Shown: positions 37,702 to 52,672 of the stretch, piece after piece
Layout of the letters: each line of letters starts with the position of its first letter
How positions within the stretch are numbered: position 1 is the first letter of the stretch
DNA from: JAUIIK01 sp963745675
Lineage (GTDB): Bacteria; Chloroflexota; Chloroflexia; Thermomicrobiales; CFX8
Length of the DNA: 64,000 nt
Assembly (NCBI GenBank): GCA_963745675.1
Contig: CAVUYM010000009.1
Coordinates: forward strand, 620,001-684,000
Direction of reading: 5' to 3'
Notes under the pieces: generated by a model
What the model was told of the DNA's origin: nothing
Database searches by the model: none
What the model saw: only the letters and a program-made list of their open reading frames with translations
Program-made: the position numbers and the translations under genes

Positions 37702-39485
37702 TTGGGTCAAGACGAGCTGCAACACGCTGGTCACCCGCGCCGCTGGTCCAGGGTTAGCTGGTGGTACAGTGCCATCCTTCCTCTCGCGCTCTGCTGCTGC
37801 TGATAACAGTCGTCGTTGATCACCTGGGTTCTGATCCGGCACTTACCGGTATAGTGACGGACGCTTACACCGGTGAACCAGTAGAGGGCATCCAGGTGGC
37901 GGCTGGAGCTACCGCTGTCCAAACAGATGGTAGCGGGTCGTTCTCGTTCGACGACACCGCTGAACGGGGCGCTCTCGATATCCGGCGAGAACTACGAGAG
38001 TACCCAGATAGCCGTTGTACCGAGCGACGAGCAACTGGCCATCACCATCCGCCCGACGACGCTTACTGGCACCGTCATTGAATCTCCGGACAAATGAACC
38101 GCTTGTCGGAGCGACAGTATCGGTCAGTAGTCCGAGCATGGCGACCGTCAAAACCGTCACTGACGAGGATGGCAAATACGTTCTTTTCGACGTGCCAGAG
38201 GATGCCACGGTGACCGTAGAGCATCAGGGTCTGTCCGCCAGTTAGTCAGCTAGCTGCAGATCCAACATCATTCTCGATTTCGAAGTGCGACCTGACATTC
38301 TCAGTGGACGAGTCGTCGACGATGCCGGTCAACCAGTTTCCGACGCTCGCGTTGAAATCGGGGATGTCTCGTCCATCACCGGTTCTGATGGGGGCTACCG
38401 CTGTTGCTGGCGTGCCAGACCAGGGCCAGATCTATTTCAAAAAGGCCGGATTTCGCGAGTTTGTCGCCGAGTACCCAGAAGATATGGTCGTTGATGCGAC
38501 TTTGACGGCATTTCGAGGTCAAGGCGATTTACGTCTCAGCCCTGACGGCTGGCTCCGATCAGCTCTGGGCGGAAACATTCGATCTGATTGAAACGACAGA
38601 ATTGAATGCAGTTGTTCTCGACGTTAAAGATGATCTCGGGTACTGGTTCGCTACAACACCAATGTCCCGTTGGCCAAGGAAATTGGCGCGATCGATGCCG
38701 CCATACGATCTCGAGTCGCGCCTGAAAGATCTGCAGGATCGCAATATCTATGCAATTGCTCGACTGGTTGTATTCAACGATCCGATTCTTGCGTCTCAGC
38801 GTCCCGATCTGGCGGTGAAGGATTCCGAGTTCTGGAGGAGTTTGGACGACCTGGGATGGTTCTGCCTGGGTCAATTCACTCGATCCGGCGGTCTGGCAAT
38901 ACAATATCGATATTGCGACCGAAGTTGCTAAGGCGGGCTTCGATGAGATTCAACTGGACTATGTTCGCTTCCCAACCGATGGTCCCATGGAAGTTGCGGA
39001 CTATGGCGCGCCGGTCGATGCGGATGCTCGAGTCGCCGCAATAACGAATTTCCTGTCTCAAATGCGAACGGCGATCTCGCCAACCGGGGCATTTCTCGGT
39101 GCCGATGTAATCGGAATTATCCTCTGGGACGAGTCGGACAATGGAATTGGGCAGGACCTCGATAAGATCGTGCCGCTGGTGGATGTCGTGATGTCCGATG
39201 ATTTACCCATCACATTTTTCTCCCGGAACCTTCGGCTACGACTTTCCCAATGATCATCCTTATCAAGTGATTCGAGTAAATCTCGAACGCATTCAGGACC
39301 GGTTCGGCGCAAACGCCTTCAAGTTCCGTCCGTGGTTGCAGGACTTTTCCAGTGGGCTTGGTATTGATTACGGCGCCGAAGAGGTGCGTGCCCAGATAGA
39401 TGCCGCCGAGGAGTTTGGCGGAACTGGCTGGATGCTCTGGAACAACGCCAATGTCTATTCTTCGACCGCGCTCCTCGCGGAGTAG
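37702..39485 (+). CDS. Putative glycoside hydrolase, DUF4015 type, with CarboxypepD_reg-like domains (frame-disrupted)
   Basis: A probable secreted or membrane-anchored protein. After a short basic start and one hydrophobic segment come three beta-sandwich domains of the carboxypeptidase-regulatory type, each with a pattern like LTGIVTDAYTGEPVEGIQV, NEPLVGATVSVSSP and LSGRVVDDAGQPVSDARV. The C-terminal ~310 residues match the GHL10/DUF4015-type barrel: NAVVLDVKDDLG, IYAIARLVVFNDP, GFDEIQLDYVRFPTDG, MIYPSHFSPGTFGY and FRPWLQDFS. Its substrate is not known. Frame changes are many: near 37795, 37975, 38070, 38240, 38400, 38560, 38650, 38870 and 39205. Start is TTG at 37702 with AGGGGAG 9 bases upstream. 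Confidence 0.75.
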
Positions 39486-39490
39486 CGGCG

Positions 39491-40464
39491 ATGTCTGGAT
39501 CAGGGACCTCGACGGTTGGCGGCGCGCGTGTCATCTGAAATCGACCACTGACGCATTCCACAAAGGATGACCGCTTCGCGATTGCCGGCGATTCAATCGC
39601 TCTGCTGCAATCCATGCGCCCCCGTCAGTGGACGAAGAATCTGCTCGTCTTTGCGGCACTTACATTCGATCTAAAACTTGATGATCCGGGACGGGTGCTT
39701 GATTTCATTAGGAGCATTCTGTGTCCTGTGTCTGTCGAGCGGCGCTGTCTATCTGGTGAATGATCTGCTCGACACCGAATCGGACAAGCCTCCATCCAAT
39801 CAAGAAATTCCGCCCGATAGCTTCCGGAAGAGTGCCGCGAAGTGTGGCTGTCGGGCGGCTGCTACTGGCGCATCATCGTCGCTCCAGTAATTGGCCTGGT
39901 TGTTGCGGCCGGGATTTGCGCTAATCGTGGTTTGCTACATCGCAACGATGCTCGCGTATTCAATCTGGATCAAGCATCTCGTCATCCTCGATGTATTCGC
40001 GATATCAGCAGGATTCGTCTTGCGGGCGGCTGGCGGGGCGGTTGTTCTCGCGGTGCCGATCAGTCCCTGGCTCTATGTCTGCACCGTGCTGCTCTCGCTT
40101 TTTCTCGGATTTGCGAAGCGACGAAACGAGATGAAGATTCTCGAGTCTGCTGCCGCTCTTCACCGCCGCAATCTTGAGGAGTACTCGGTCGCCCTGCTCG
40201 ATCAACTCATTCTCTGACGGCAGCGGCGTCAATCATGTCCTATTCGCTCTACACGTTTACCGCCGAGGCGTTGCCAGAGAATCACGCGATGATGCTGACA
40301 ATTCCATTCGTGCTCTATGGAATATTTCGTTACCTACTTCTTGTTTATGTTCGTGAAGAAGGCGGTGCGCCGGAACAGCTGCTTTCACCGGATCGACCGC
40401 TACTGGTGTCAGTGGCACTCTGGAGCTGGCCGTAGTCGCTGTGTTGTACGGTCCGCTTTCCTAA
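39491..40464 (+). CDS. UbiA prenyltransferase, decaprenyl-phosphate phosphoribosyltransferase-like (frame-disrupted)
   Basis: A membrane prenyltransferase of about 315 residues. SMRPRQWTKNLLVFAAL marks the start of the domain. The aspartate motif NDLLDTESDK is followed, after a frame change, by HPIKKFRPIASGRVPRS, the typical second part. The C-terminal part MSYSLYTFTAEALP and IPFVLYGIFRYLLLVY closely resembles DPPR synthases, which make decaprenylphosphoryl-phosphoribose for arabinan synthesis. Whether the lipid and sugar are the same here is inference. Frame changes near 39540, 39565, 39700, 39797, 39880, 40215 and 40415. ATG at 39491 has GGAG 8 bases upstream, but other starts are possible. 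Confidence 0.75.
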
Positions 40465-40480
40465 ATGCTATGTAGGTTGT

Positions 40481-40524
40481 TTGTTGAGTCGACTGTTGTC
40501 AACAATCTGGCAGTTCGATATAAT
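40481..40524 (+). promoter_or_regulatory. Sigma-70 promoter of hsp20 overlapped by an inverted repeat
   Basis: TTGTCA (40496-40501) and TATAAT (40519-40524) are separated by 17 bases, close to the perfect consensus. TTGTTGA (40481-40487) and TCAACAA (40499-40505) form a perfect 7-bp inverted repeat with an 11-base spacer; its right arm overlaps the -35 box. It looks like a repressor site, but it is not CIRCE (TTAGCACTC-N9-GAGTGCTAA). The hsp20 start is 77 bases after the -10. Confidence 0.65.
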
Positions 40525-40601
40525 AAGCATTCGACATGGCCAACTGCCAGCAAATGCTGGGCGAACGAGCAGCCGACAACCAATAATCAATGAGGAGACA
40601 C

Positions 40602-41108
40602 ATGACGGACGAAACAACTCGCAGGCGCCGGCGCGCGGCGCACACGCGTTACCTATCAGATTGATGAACTCTTTCATGGGATGATGCTGAATTCCGGCAG
40701 GGCTGCGGCTTACCGATCCAGGGGCGAGCCCAGTGGAGGCTGGCGGCCGGCGATTGACGTGTTCGAAGCTGACGACGTTCTCAATGTCGTCGTCGAGCTT
40801 GCCGGCGTTCGGGAAGACCAGATCAGTGTTGCACTGGACGAGAATATCGTCCGCGTCAGGGGCGAACGCGCGCCGGTCAGCAGCGATCCAAATCGATCGG
40901 TGCATGAGATCGGGATTCAGTACGGACCATTCGCCGCCGACATTTTTCTCCCTATGGCGTCGATCATGAACGCGTCGACGCGCTCTACGAAAATGGAATG
41001 TTGCATATTCGACTTCGCAGGAATGCTCCGACGCCGATAGCAGTCACATACATCGACCCGGAACAGGCCAACAATAGGGCGCTATGTCGATCGATCGTGA
41101 ACTACTGA
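40602..41108 (+). CDS. Small heat shock protein, Hsp20/alpha-crystallin family (frame-disrupted)
   Basis: An ATP-independent chaperone of about 168 residues. The N-terminal arm is basic (MTDETTRRRRR), followed by the alpha-crystallin domain: WRPAIDVFEADDVLNVVVELAGV, EDQISVALDENIVRVRGER, and a C-terminal strand with ENGMLHIRLRRNAP. The usual IxI/V-like tail is replaced by TPIAVTYIDPEQ. Frame changes near 40650 and 40958 are needed to join the parts. ATG at 40602 has GAGGAG 5 bases upstream. The next gene is lon, 19 bases further, so a stress operon is likely. Confidence 0.8.
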
Positions 41109-41127
41109 TAGCAAAGGATTTCATTAC

Positions 41128-43667
41128 ATGACAGAGGATCAGAAACCTCAAGTTGATCAACAGGATTTACCGAACAATATGACCAGCTAGCAGACGACCT
41201 GAGATGACCTCGATACTACCGAGGCGGCTCTGGAGTCCGGCGAAGATACTGCCCGTCTTGCCGCTGCGGGGCACGGTTGTCCTACCGCTCACGATGGTGC
41301 CGCTCGCAGCCGGCCAACCTCGTTCATTGCGTCTGATTGACAGCGTCGCATCCGGTGATCGCCGGATCGTGCTCGTCAAGCAACACGACGACGACCAGAC
41401 CGACGCTGGTCCGGATGATGTGCGAACTATCGGCACGCTCGCAACGATCCGCCAGTTGATGCGGATTCCGGACGGTACTGTGCGCCTGGCAATTCAGGGG
41501 CAGAGCCGCGTCAAGGTGACCGACTGGGTGACGGAAGAACCGTTTCTGACCGCTCGCGTAGAACCATTTCCTGAGGATAGTGATGCCGAGGATGTGGAAA
41601 CGACGAGCTCTCGTGCGCTCGACGCTGGAGCTGTTCCAACGACTCGTAAGCCTGGTGTCGAACCTGCCTGATGAGCTGGTTACTGCGGCGATCAACATCG
41701 ACGAGCCACTCGCGCTTGCCTACCTGATCGCCACGAACTTGCGTATCGAGCCAGAAGAGCGGCAGAAACTGCTGGAGCTCGACACGATCCGGGAAAAGCT
41801 TGCTCAAGCCTATCGACATTCATGACGAAGGAACTCGATCTGCTCGAGCTCGGTAAGAAGATCCAGGGCAACGTCCAGGATGAGATGAGCAAGACGCAGC
41901 GCGAGTACTACCTTCGGGAGCAGCTCAAGGCGATTCGTCGCGAACTTGGTGAAGAAGACGATGCTCAAGGCGGAAGTGGACGAGTTGCGTGAGAAAGTCG
42001 CGCGAAGCGGGTATGCCGGAAGAAGCCGAGCGCGAGGCGAATCGTGAACTCGACCGGCTCGGTCGGATTCCTCAGGCGTCAGCAGAGTATGGCGTGATCA
42101 AGACCTACCTCGACTGGCTCGTGTCCCTGCCCTGGAACGTGTCGACCGAAGGCACGATCGATATCAAAGAAGCACGCGAGATACTCGATCGCGACCACTA
42201 TGACATGGAGAAGGTCAAGGACCGAATCCTCGAATATCTGGCCGTCCATCGACTTCGCAAGGAACGCCAGGAGGCGGGCGAAGAGTTCGCTGCGCGAGAG
42301 CCAATCCTATGCTTTGTCGGACCTCCCGGAGTCGGTAAGACTTCGCTGGCGCAAAGCATCGCCTCGGCGCTGGGCCGGAATTACACCCGTATGTCGCTCG
42401 GTGGCGTGCGGGATGAGTCTGAAATCCGAGGTCATCGCCGAACGTACATCGGTGCGATGCCAGGACGGATCATCCAGGCAATTCGACGGTCCGAAGCAAA
42501 TGACCCGGTTTTCGTGCTGGATGAGATCGACAAGATTGGTTCTGACTGGCGTGGCGATCCGGCTTCGGCCCTCTTGGAGGTGCTCGATCCGGAACAGAAT
42601 TCGACCTTCCGCGATCACTATCTGGATGTGCCGTTCGATCTGAGCCAGGTCATGTTCATCACAACCGCCAATTTGCTCGATCCGATCCCGGCGCCTTTGC
42701 GCGATCGAATGGAAATCATCTACCTGAGCGGTTACACGGATGAAGAGAAGCTAAATATCGCGAAGCGCTATCTTGGTACCCAAGCAGATGAAAGCCCACG
42801 CGCTGGATCAGGATCTCGTCGAGTGGTCGGATGAAGCGATCCTCAACATCGTGCAGCATCACACGCGCGAGAGCGGTGTTCGAAATCTCGAACGAGAGAT
42901 CGGATCTGTTGCACGTAAGCTTGCGACACGCGTGGCGGCCGGTGACGAAGTGCCGGAGAGGATCGAACCAGCCCACATTCGTGAGTATCTCGGACGACCG
43001 CGGTATTTCTACGAAGAGCTGGCAACGCAGAACCAGCCTGCCTGGCGTTGCGATCGGTGTCGGTGTTACCGCTGTTGGCGGCGACATCATGTTCATCGAG
43101 TCAAGCAAGTCCGAAGGTAAGGGTGGAATGACGATCACCGGACAACTTGGTGATGTCATGCGCGAGTCCGCGCAGGCAGCCCTCTCCTATGTGCGCGCCA
43201 ACGCGGAGTCCCTGGGGATCGATTCTGAAGTGTTCAAGAATGCGGATCTACACATTCACGTGCCTGCGGGCGCCACGCCGAAGGATGGTCCGTCTGCCGG
43301 TGTGGCATTTGACAACAGCGCTGATCTCACTGCTGACCGGCATACCGGCTCGTGAGGATGTCGCAATGACCGGCGAAGTGACATTACGCGGTCAGGTACT
43401 GCCCGTAGGTGGCATCAAGGAGAAGGCGCTGGCGGCGCGACGCGCTGGGGTGACGACCTTCATACTCGCCAGTCGCGGAATGAGGTTGACCTCGACGATT
43501 TGCCGCAGGAGCTGCGCGATGAAATGAACTTCGTGCCGGTCGGGACGATCGTAGAAGCTCTGCGGGTGAGTTTGCCGGATGAGTTTCAAGATATTGCGGA
43601 CATTGGCGCGAAGAATTCAACCTCGGTCAATCACGAACGAATTGCTGCGGCGGTGAGCGTCAACTAG
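41128..43667 (+). CDS. lon: ATP-dependent protease Lon (frame-disrupted)
   Basis: The full-length Lon protease, about 840 residues, is recognisable: an acidic N-terminal segment, the LON substrate-binding domain from PVLPLRGTVVLPLTMVPL, a coiled-coil with KTQREYYLREQLKAIRRELG, the AAA+ module with FVGPPGVGKTSLAQSIA and VFVLDEIDKIGSDW, and the protease domain with the serine in PKDGPSAGVA and the lysine in VGGIKEKALAARRAG. About ten frame changes are needed, near 41178, 41200, 41235, 41600, 41820, 41965, 42780, 43050, 43310 and 43485. Several are one-base gains. ATG at 41128 has AAAGGA 9 bases upstream. It is the most heavily disrupted gene here. Confidence 0.87.
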
Positions 43668-43694
43668 CGAGCCTCTAAACAATCTGAAACGAAG

Positions 43695-43723
43695 AATGAG
43701 GGCGGAAAACTACTGCCCTCATT
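43695..43723. terminator. Bidirectional hairpin between lon and the amidotransferase gene
   Basis: A perfect 9-bp inverted repeat, AATGAGGGC and GCCCTCATT around an 11-base loop, lies 27 bases after lon and just beyond the end of the convergent amidotransferase gene. On the plus strand ATTT follows. It may terminate both transcripts. Confidence 0.6.
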
Positions 43724-43747
43724 TCGCTTGCGGTGGCAGCAACGGCG

Positions 43748-44505
43748 TTATGCCGGGAGTGTGACTCGCTGCATCGCGGCCTGGACCAACCCCTGGAATG
43801 GCTTGAGGTGCTCGGCATGGGCGGCGAACATCATCTCCGGATGCCATTGCACCCCCAACAGCCACGGGTGGCCGGGCAGTTCGACACCTTCAACGAGGCC
43901 GTCACCAGCAGCGGCGACCGCTACCAGTCCATCCCCGAGCTGCTTGATGCCCTGATGATGGAAAGAGTTGACTGCGATGCTCGTTGAGCCATAGACCTGA
44001 GCCAGGAGAGAATTCGGAATATGACGTCCACCGAATGGCCCGGATCTTCCTTAGCGATACTGTCGGCCTGCTGGCGATGCTGGAGATCTTCTGAGAACTG
44101 GTCCGCTACGTCCTGATAGAGCGTGCCTTTCAGGACGACGTTGAGCACCTGGATCCCGCGGCAGATGCACAGCGTCGGAATCTCGCGGTCAAGCGCCTCC
44201 TGGAACAGACCAAATTCCAGGGCATCGCGTCCTGGGTGAATGCCGTACGTCTTCGGATGCGTCTCTGTGTCACCAAAAGCCGCGGGGTCGATGTCGCCGC
44301 CGCCGCTGAAGATCAGACCGTCAACAATGCCTGCCAGCTGGGCGACGTTGCCTTCTTGGGGCGGGATGACGATGGGGATGCCACCTGCAGCCTCCACCGC
44401 CGTCGTATAGGTGTTCGCGATGCCATAGGTGATGGAAGTTCCGTGGCCGCGCTCCATCGTCGATGGCGATGGAGTGATTCCGATAATAGGTTTGCGATTC
44501 AACAT
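43748..44505 (-). CDS. Class I glutamine amidotransferase, gamma-glutamyl-GABA hydrolase type (C26 family, frame break)
   Basis: A cysteine hydrolase of about 252 residues, related to PuuD. PIIGITPSPS opens the protein; VDGLIFSGGGDIDPAAFGD and the catalytic cysteine in IPTLCICRGIQVLNV follow. The histidine/glutamate of the triad lie past the break, in VNSFHHQGIKQ and GVQWHPEMM. The frame changes near 44030, in the run VDVIP-NSLLAQVYG. The role could be removal of gamma-glutamyl groups from amines or peptides. Start is ATG at 44505 with GAGGAAGG 7 bases upstream, divergent from the rRNA promoter. Confidence 0.85.
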
Positions 44506-44838
44506 CAATGTGCCTTCCTCTCTTGAACTCCAGAAGTATTACTGATAGGATCATAGTCTTGCTCGGAACCGGGTGGCTCTATTTTAGAGCGCATCGCAGG
44601 CGGGTAAGAAGTGGGAGTTTTGAAGAGTGCTTGACACTCTGGAACTCTCCCGGTAAGATAGCCGGGCACTCTGAAACCAGGGTGACACTGAGCCGGAGAG
44701 ATCTGGCTGCACATTGACAATTGAGGAGTAGACAGGATGGATCTTGGAGTGTGGGTGAGTCGTGTCATCTTTCGGGATGATGTGACGCACAAGCAACGTC
44801 AATAACCTATTGCTTTCGGGTAGTAGGAGATGAAGACA
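44506..44838. other. Intergenic region with the rRNA operon promoter and leader
   Basis: A gap of about 330 bases without a supported gene between the divergent amidotransferase gene and 16S rRNA. It contains the promoter at 44631-44659, short GC-rich repeats after it (CCGGGCACTCTGAAACC, then CACTGAGCCGGAGAG), a further TTGACA at 44714 without a good -10, and a leader ending in TGAAGACACAG. No ORF with a believable product was found. Confidence 0.5.
44631..44659 (+). promoter_or_regulatory. Sigma-70 promoter of the rRNA operon
   Basis: TTGACA and TAAGAT are separated by exactly 17 bases, about 180 bases before the 16S gene. The -10 element lies in the 8-base loop of a CCCGG (44649-44653) / CCGGG (44662-44666) inverted repeat, and GC-rich sequence follows near the start point, as in growth-controlled rRNA promoters. 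Confidence 0.7.
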
Positions 44839-46370
<1,532 letters not shown>

Positions 46371-46587
46371 AGGGAGACATGTCTAGGTGCGAGCCTATGA
46401 CATCTCTCAGGTCAACCACGGTTGGGTCATGACGAGTGTGAGTTGGTGGCGACGACTCGCCTGAGGATCTCAGAGCACTGCTCTGGGGGAGGGCTGGAGC
46501 GGCGACCAGTGAACACTGGGAACCCCCGTGAAGCACCGACACCCCTTATCCCCTGTCTACTCCTCAATCGCCAATGGGCGCAGCCTA

Positions 46588-46661
<74 letters not shown>

Positions 46662-46667
46662 CCTGGC

Positions 46668-46740
46668 GGGGCTGTAGCTCAGTTGGGAGAGCGCCGCCTT
46701 TGCACGGCGGAGGTCTGGGGTTCGAATCCCCACAGCTCCA
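46668..46740 (+). tRNA. tRNA-Ala (TGC)
   Basis: A 73-base tRNA with anticodon TGC in GCCTTTGCACGGC and the T-arm GGGGTTCGAATCCCC. The acceptor stem GGGGCTG / CAGCTCC contains the G3-U70 wobble pair, the main identity element for alanyl-tRNA synthetase. It is 6 bases after tRNA-Ile. CCA is not encoded in full. Confidence 0.96.
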
Positions 46741-46867
46741 CCGAGCACATTAACAATCGAGAAGAGATGACACGCAAAATGTTCTGCTCATCTCGTCTTC
46801 GCACGCCAACCGTGAGGTTGGACGGTGTTGAGACGGGAGGAGAGAAACCTGAGTGATACTGAAGGAA

Positions 46868-49868
<3,001 letters not shown>

Positions 49869-49963
49869 CCCATACTCAGAATCACCAGGATTCTTTCCTC
49901 TTCCCGTCTCAACACCGTTGAAGACGAACAGAACATTTGCGTAACCATCTTGATCTGCTCGGG

Positions 49964-50089
49964 AGTGTGCGTGGCCTAGAGCGCCGTGGACCCACCCAGC
50001 ATCCATCCCGAACCTGGTCGTGACCCACGGCAGCGCCGGATAGTACTGCACTGGCAACGGTGTGGGAGGTGAGGCCGCTGCGCGCACTC
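49964..50089 (+). rRNA. rrf: 5S ribosomal RNA
   Basis: The outer stem GGGAGTGTGC pairs with GCGCACTCCC. Inside are typical 5S blocks: CCACCCAGCATCCATCCCGAAC in loop B/C (seen as CCCAGCATCCATCCCGAAC) and GGTGTGGGAGG near loop E. About 120-126 bases, ends approximate. It lies about 95 bases after the 23S gene. Confidence 0.92.
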
Positions 50090-50125
50090 CCCAGCAGATC
50101 AAGTGACATCTCTTCTCGATACCAT

Positions 50126-50200
<75 letters not shown>

Positions 50201-50206
50201 GGTAAA

Positions 50207-50236
50207 ACACCCGATCATCCAGATCGGGTGTTTTTT
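50207..50236 (+). terminator. Rho-independent terminator of the rRNA operon
   Basis: A perfect 10-bp stem, ACACCCGATC and GATCGGGTGT, with a 5-base loop and a run of six T. It starts 6 bases after the initiator tRNA and is the clearest terminator in the window. Confidence 0.92.
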
Positions 50237-50276
50237 GTTGCTCCTTTTTCGATTAGTTACGCTATCTCAATCACGT

Positions 50277-52491
50277 CTAGAACAGACTGCGCTGGGTGAC
50301 GCGCTCTTGTGCTGCAACTGCGTCAACATCGCTGGCTGCCGTCAGGGGCGGAAAAGTGTGCCCGAACGCACCGTCATCGTCGTAGAGTGGCCGAAACCGC
50401 TCTGCCATCGATTGTAGGCGCTGTAGGAGGTAACCTGTATCTTCGTCGTCGGCGTAATTCTCTATGCGCTCCAGGGAGCCGTCCTGACGCTGGTACACGG
50501 TTACCCGCTCACCTACACGCTCACCACGTACTGCCCTGGCGAGACGGCGGTTGGCATCGCTGGTGAAGGTGCGTTCGGTGATCGATTCCTGACGCCCTAT
50601 CTCGTCCGGTGATAACTCCCCGTTGATAATCGCTCGGGCGACCTTGAGATAGAGCTCTCGCGGCGGCAGATGATCTTTAGGTGCAAGATAACCGAAAATT
50701 GCGCCGAGTAAGAAGTCGCGCAGATACTGTTCATCACGTCTACTTCTTAGCGAACTTCCTTTGACCGTCAGTTGATCGCTATTTCTGAGAAGGGCATAGT
50801 TCTTGAGCTTTAGAGAGAGCATCTTGTCCCATATGCCATCAATCCCGAGCGAGATTCCTTCGCCAATAGTTCGGCTCACTCCCTCCACTAGCTTCTCAAT
50901 TGCGGCGGGTGTCGCGGCGTCTGCAGAGGGTACGAAATAGATTCCGTCTGTGTCTATCTCGACAATCGTCGCTCCGTGTTCCTCCAGGCGCTTTTCGACG
51001 GCCTGGATGACCTGATGTCCCCGGCTTGTCACCTGTCCCGCCGCCTCAAAGTCGTTGAAGTAAGCTCGTCCATAGCCTAGATATCCATAGAATGAATTGA
51101 TCAGGACCTTGAGACTGGCCTGTGTGCCTGATCCAACGAGCTCCTTCGGCTCCATCGGTGCTGGCTGCTATCCGCTTCGCGCGAAACCGCTCATTTGTTA
51201 GCGTTCGAAGTAGTGGAAGGAAGACTCCTAGTTCATCGGACTGTGGTGCAATCGAATCTGAGAGCATGATCGATGGATAAAGACTCTCGACATCCGCATT
51301 TACTACGGGTGGACCGAAAATTCCGGTTGCGCGAACTGCGGTGAAGCCGCCGGGATAGCCTCGCGGTCGTCCCGGAACCGGAATGCTCCTGCCCTCCCGA
51401 ACGTATGCCCGCACCATAAGATCGTTGACCTTTTCACCTGGACCTCCGGTGGCAACTGATTGCAAAGTGGAAGGCAGCAACTGGGCTTGGTAGAACTCGG
51501 TCGGCAATGCGAGCTCGCTGAGCGTGTTCGTGTCGAGCACGTCGTCGAGGGCATAGCGTAGGAGTCGCTCCGGATCGCGTCGCCATGTTTCGCGAATTTC
51601 TTCACCGGCAACATGCGTTCGATCGCTCCGCTCAAGGCCAAGCTGAGCGATCGCTGGTTTCAACCCGTAGCTGCTCAAGTGCCCGGCGACGTCATAGCGC
51701 TGAATCTGCTGATACGTGTCAACGACATGCCTTCCATAAACATAGGCGGCTTCGTAGGGAATTGACCTGGCACCTGCCTTGAAGCGCTGACGGCTGCCGA
51801 ACCGAACGGGAGATCCGTTACGACCCCAGCGCAGTTCGATGCCAAGCGATGCTGAGCGGGCAGCAAGGAATGGCAGGTCGAAGTTGAAGATGTTGTGTCC
51901 CTCGATAACATCCGGGTCGGTACGTTGAATCCAGAGCCCGAGCTCTTCGATCATCTCGGTTTCGGTTTGATCCCGGGCGTTGACTATCAATGGCTCGCGT
52001 CCATTTAGAGTGGCCGTGATGATGATGATCTGGTTATCTGGCGCTTGCGGATCCAGCCCGAGAGTCTCGATGTCAACCTGGGCACGCCGAAGATCCTGGA
52101 ATTCCATACCTCCGAATAGCGTCAGGCCGCTCTCTACGAGATACTGTTCTGTTCTCGATAGGAATACGAGATGATCTGCGCCATCTCGCCGAAGCTCTCG
52201 AACAGCGTCACTCCACAGCGAGACTGAAGAGAAGCGTTTTAGGACTCTTAGGTCTCCGACACCCTCGAGTTGCCGTTCGTCAATCGTCAAGCGCGCAAGG
52301 TGACTCGACCGTTCAGTTGTGATGATCCACGGCTGAAACGGGAGGCGGACATTGGTGATTTTGGCGTCTGTTCCCCGTAGATAGAGGATTACCCCATCGT
52401 CGCCGGCTGATTCGATGGACACGATACGGGTAAAACGCGGCTCGGTTTCCAGCCCTGGAATGTTCAAACGGGGCGTAAATTGAGGCTCCAA
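50277..52491 (-). CDS. DNA polymerase, family B (one frame break)
   Basis: About 738 residues. The exonuclease domain has Exo I DIETLGLDP, Exo II NFDLPFLAAR and Exo III YALDDVLDTNTL. The polymerase domain has motif A VNADVESLYPSIM, motif B KVLINSFYGYLGYG and motif C IVEIDTDGIYF. All catalytic aspartates are present. The frame breaks near 51150, between A and B. Family B polymerases in bacteria usually do repair or lesion bypass, like Pol II, but the length and style resemble archaeal-like forms known in several Chloroflexota. Start is TTG at 52491 with a strong GGAGGAG 7 bases upstream. It runs toward the rRNA terminator. Confidence 0.9.
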
Positions 52492-52672
52492 ATTCGATCT
52501 CCTCCGGCCGAATGGACGAACGCACGTTTAGCCCATCGTTACCAAAATCCTATTGTTCCACTGCTGGCTGGTACATATCATCGAGCACAGATCGGATAGT
52601 GTGTGTAAGGCCGATCATTCGCGTCAATTGATATGTTGGTTCGCCGTCTAGGCGACTCTCAGGGAGAAATAC

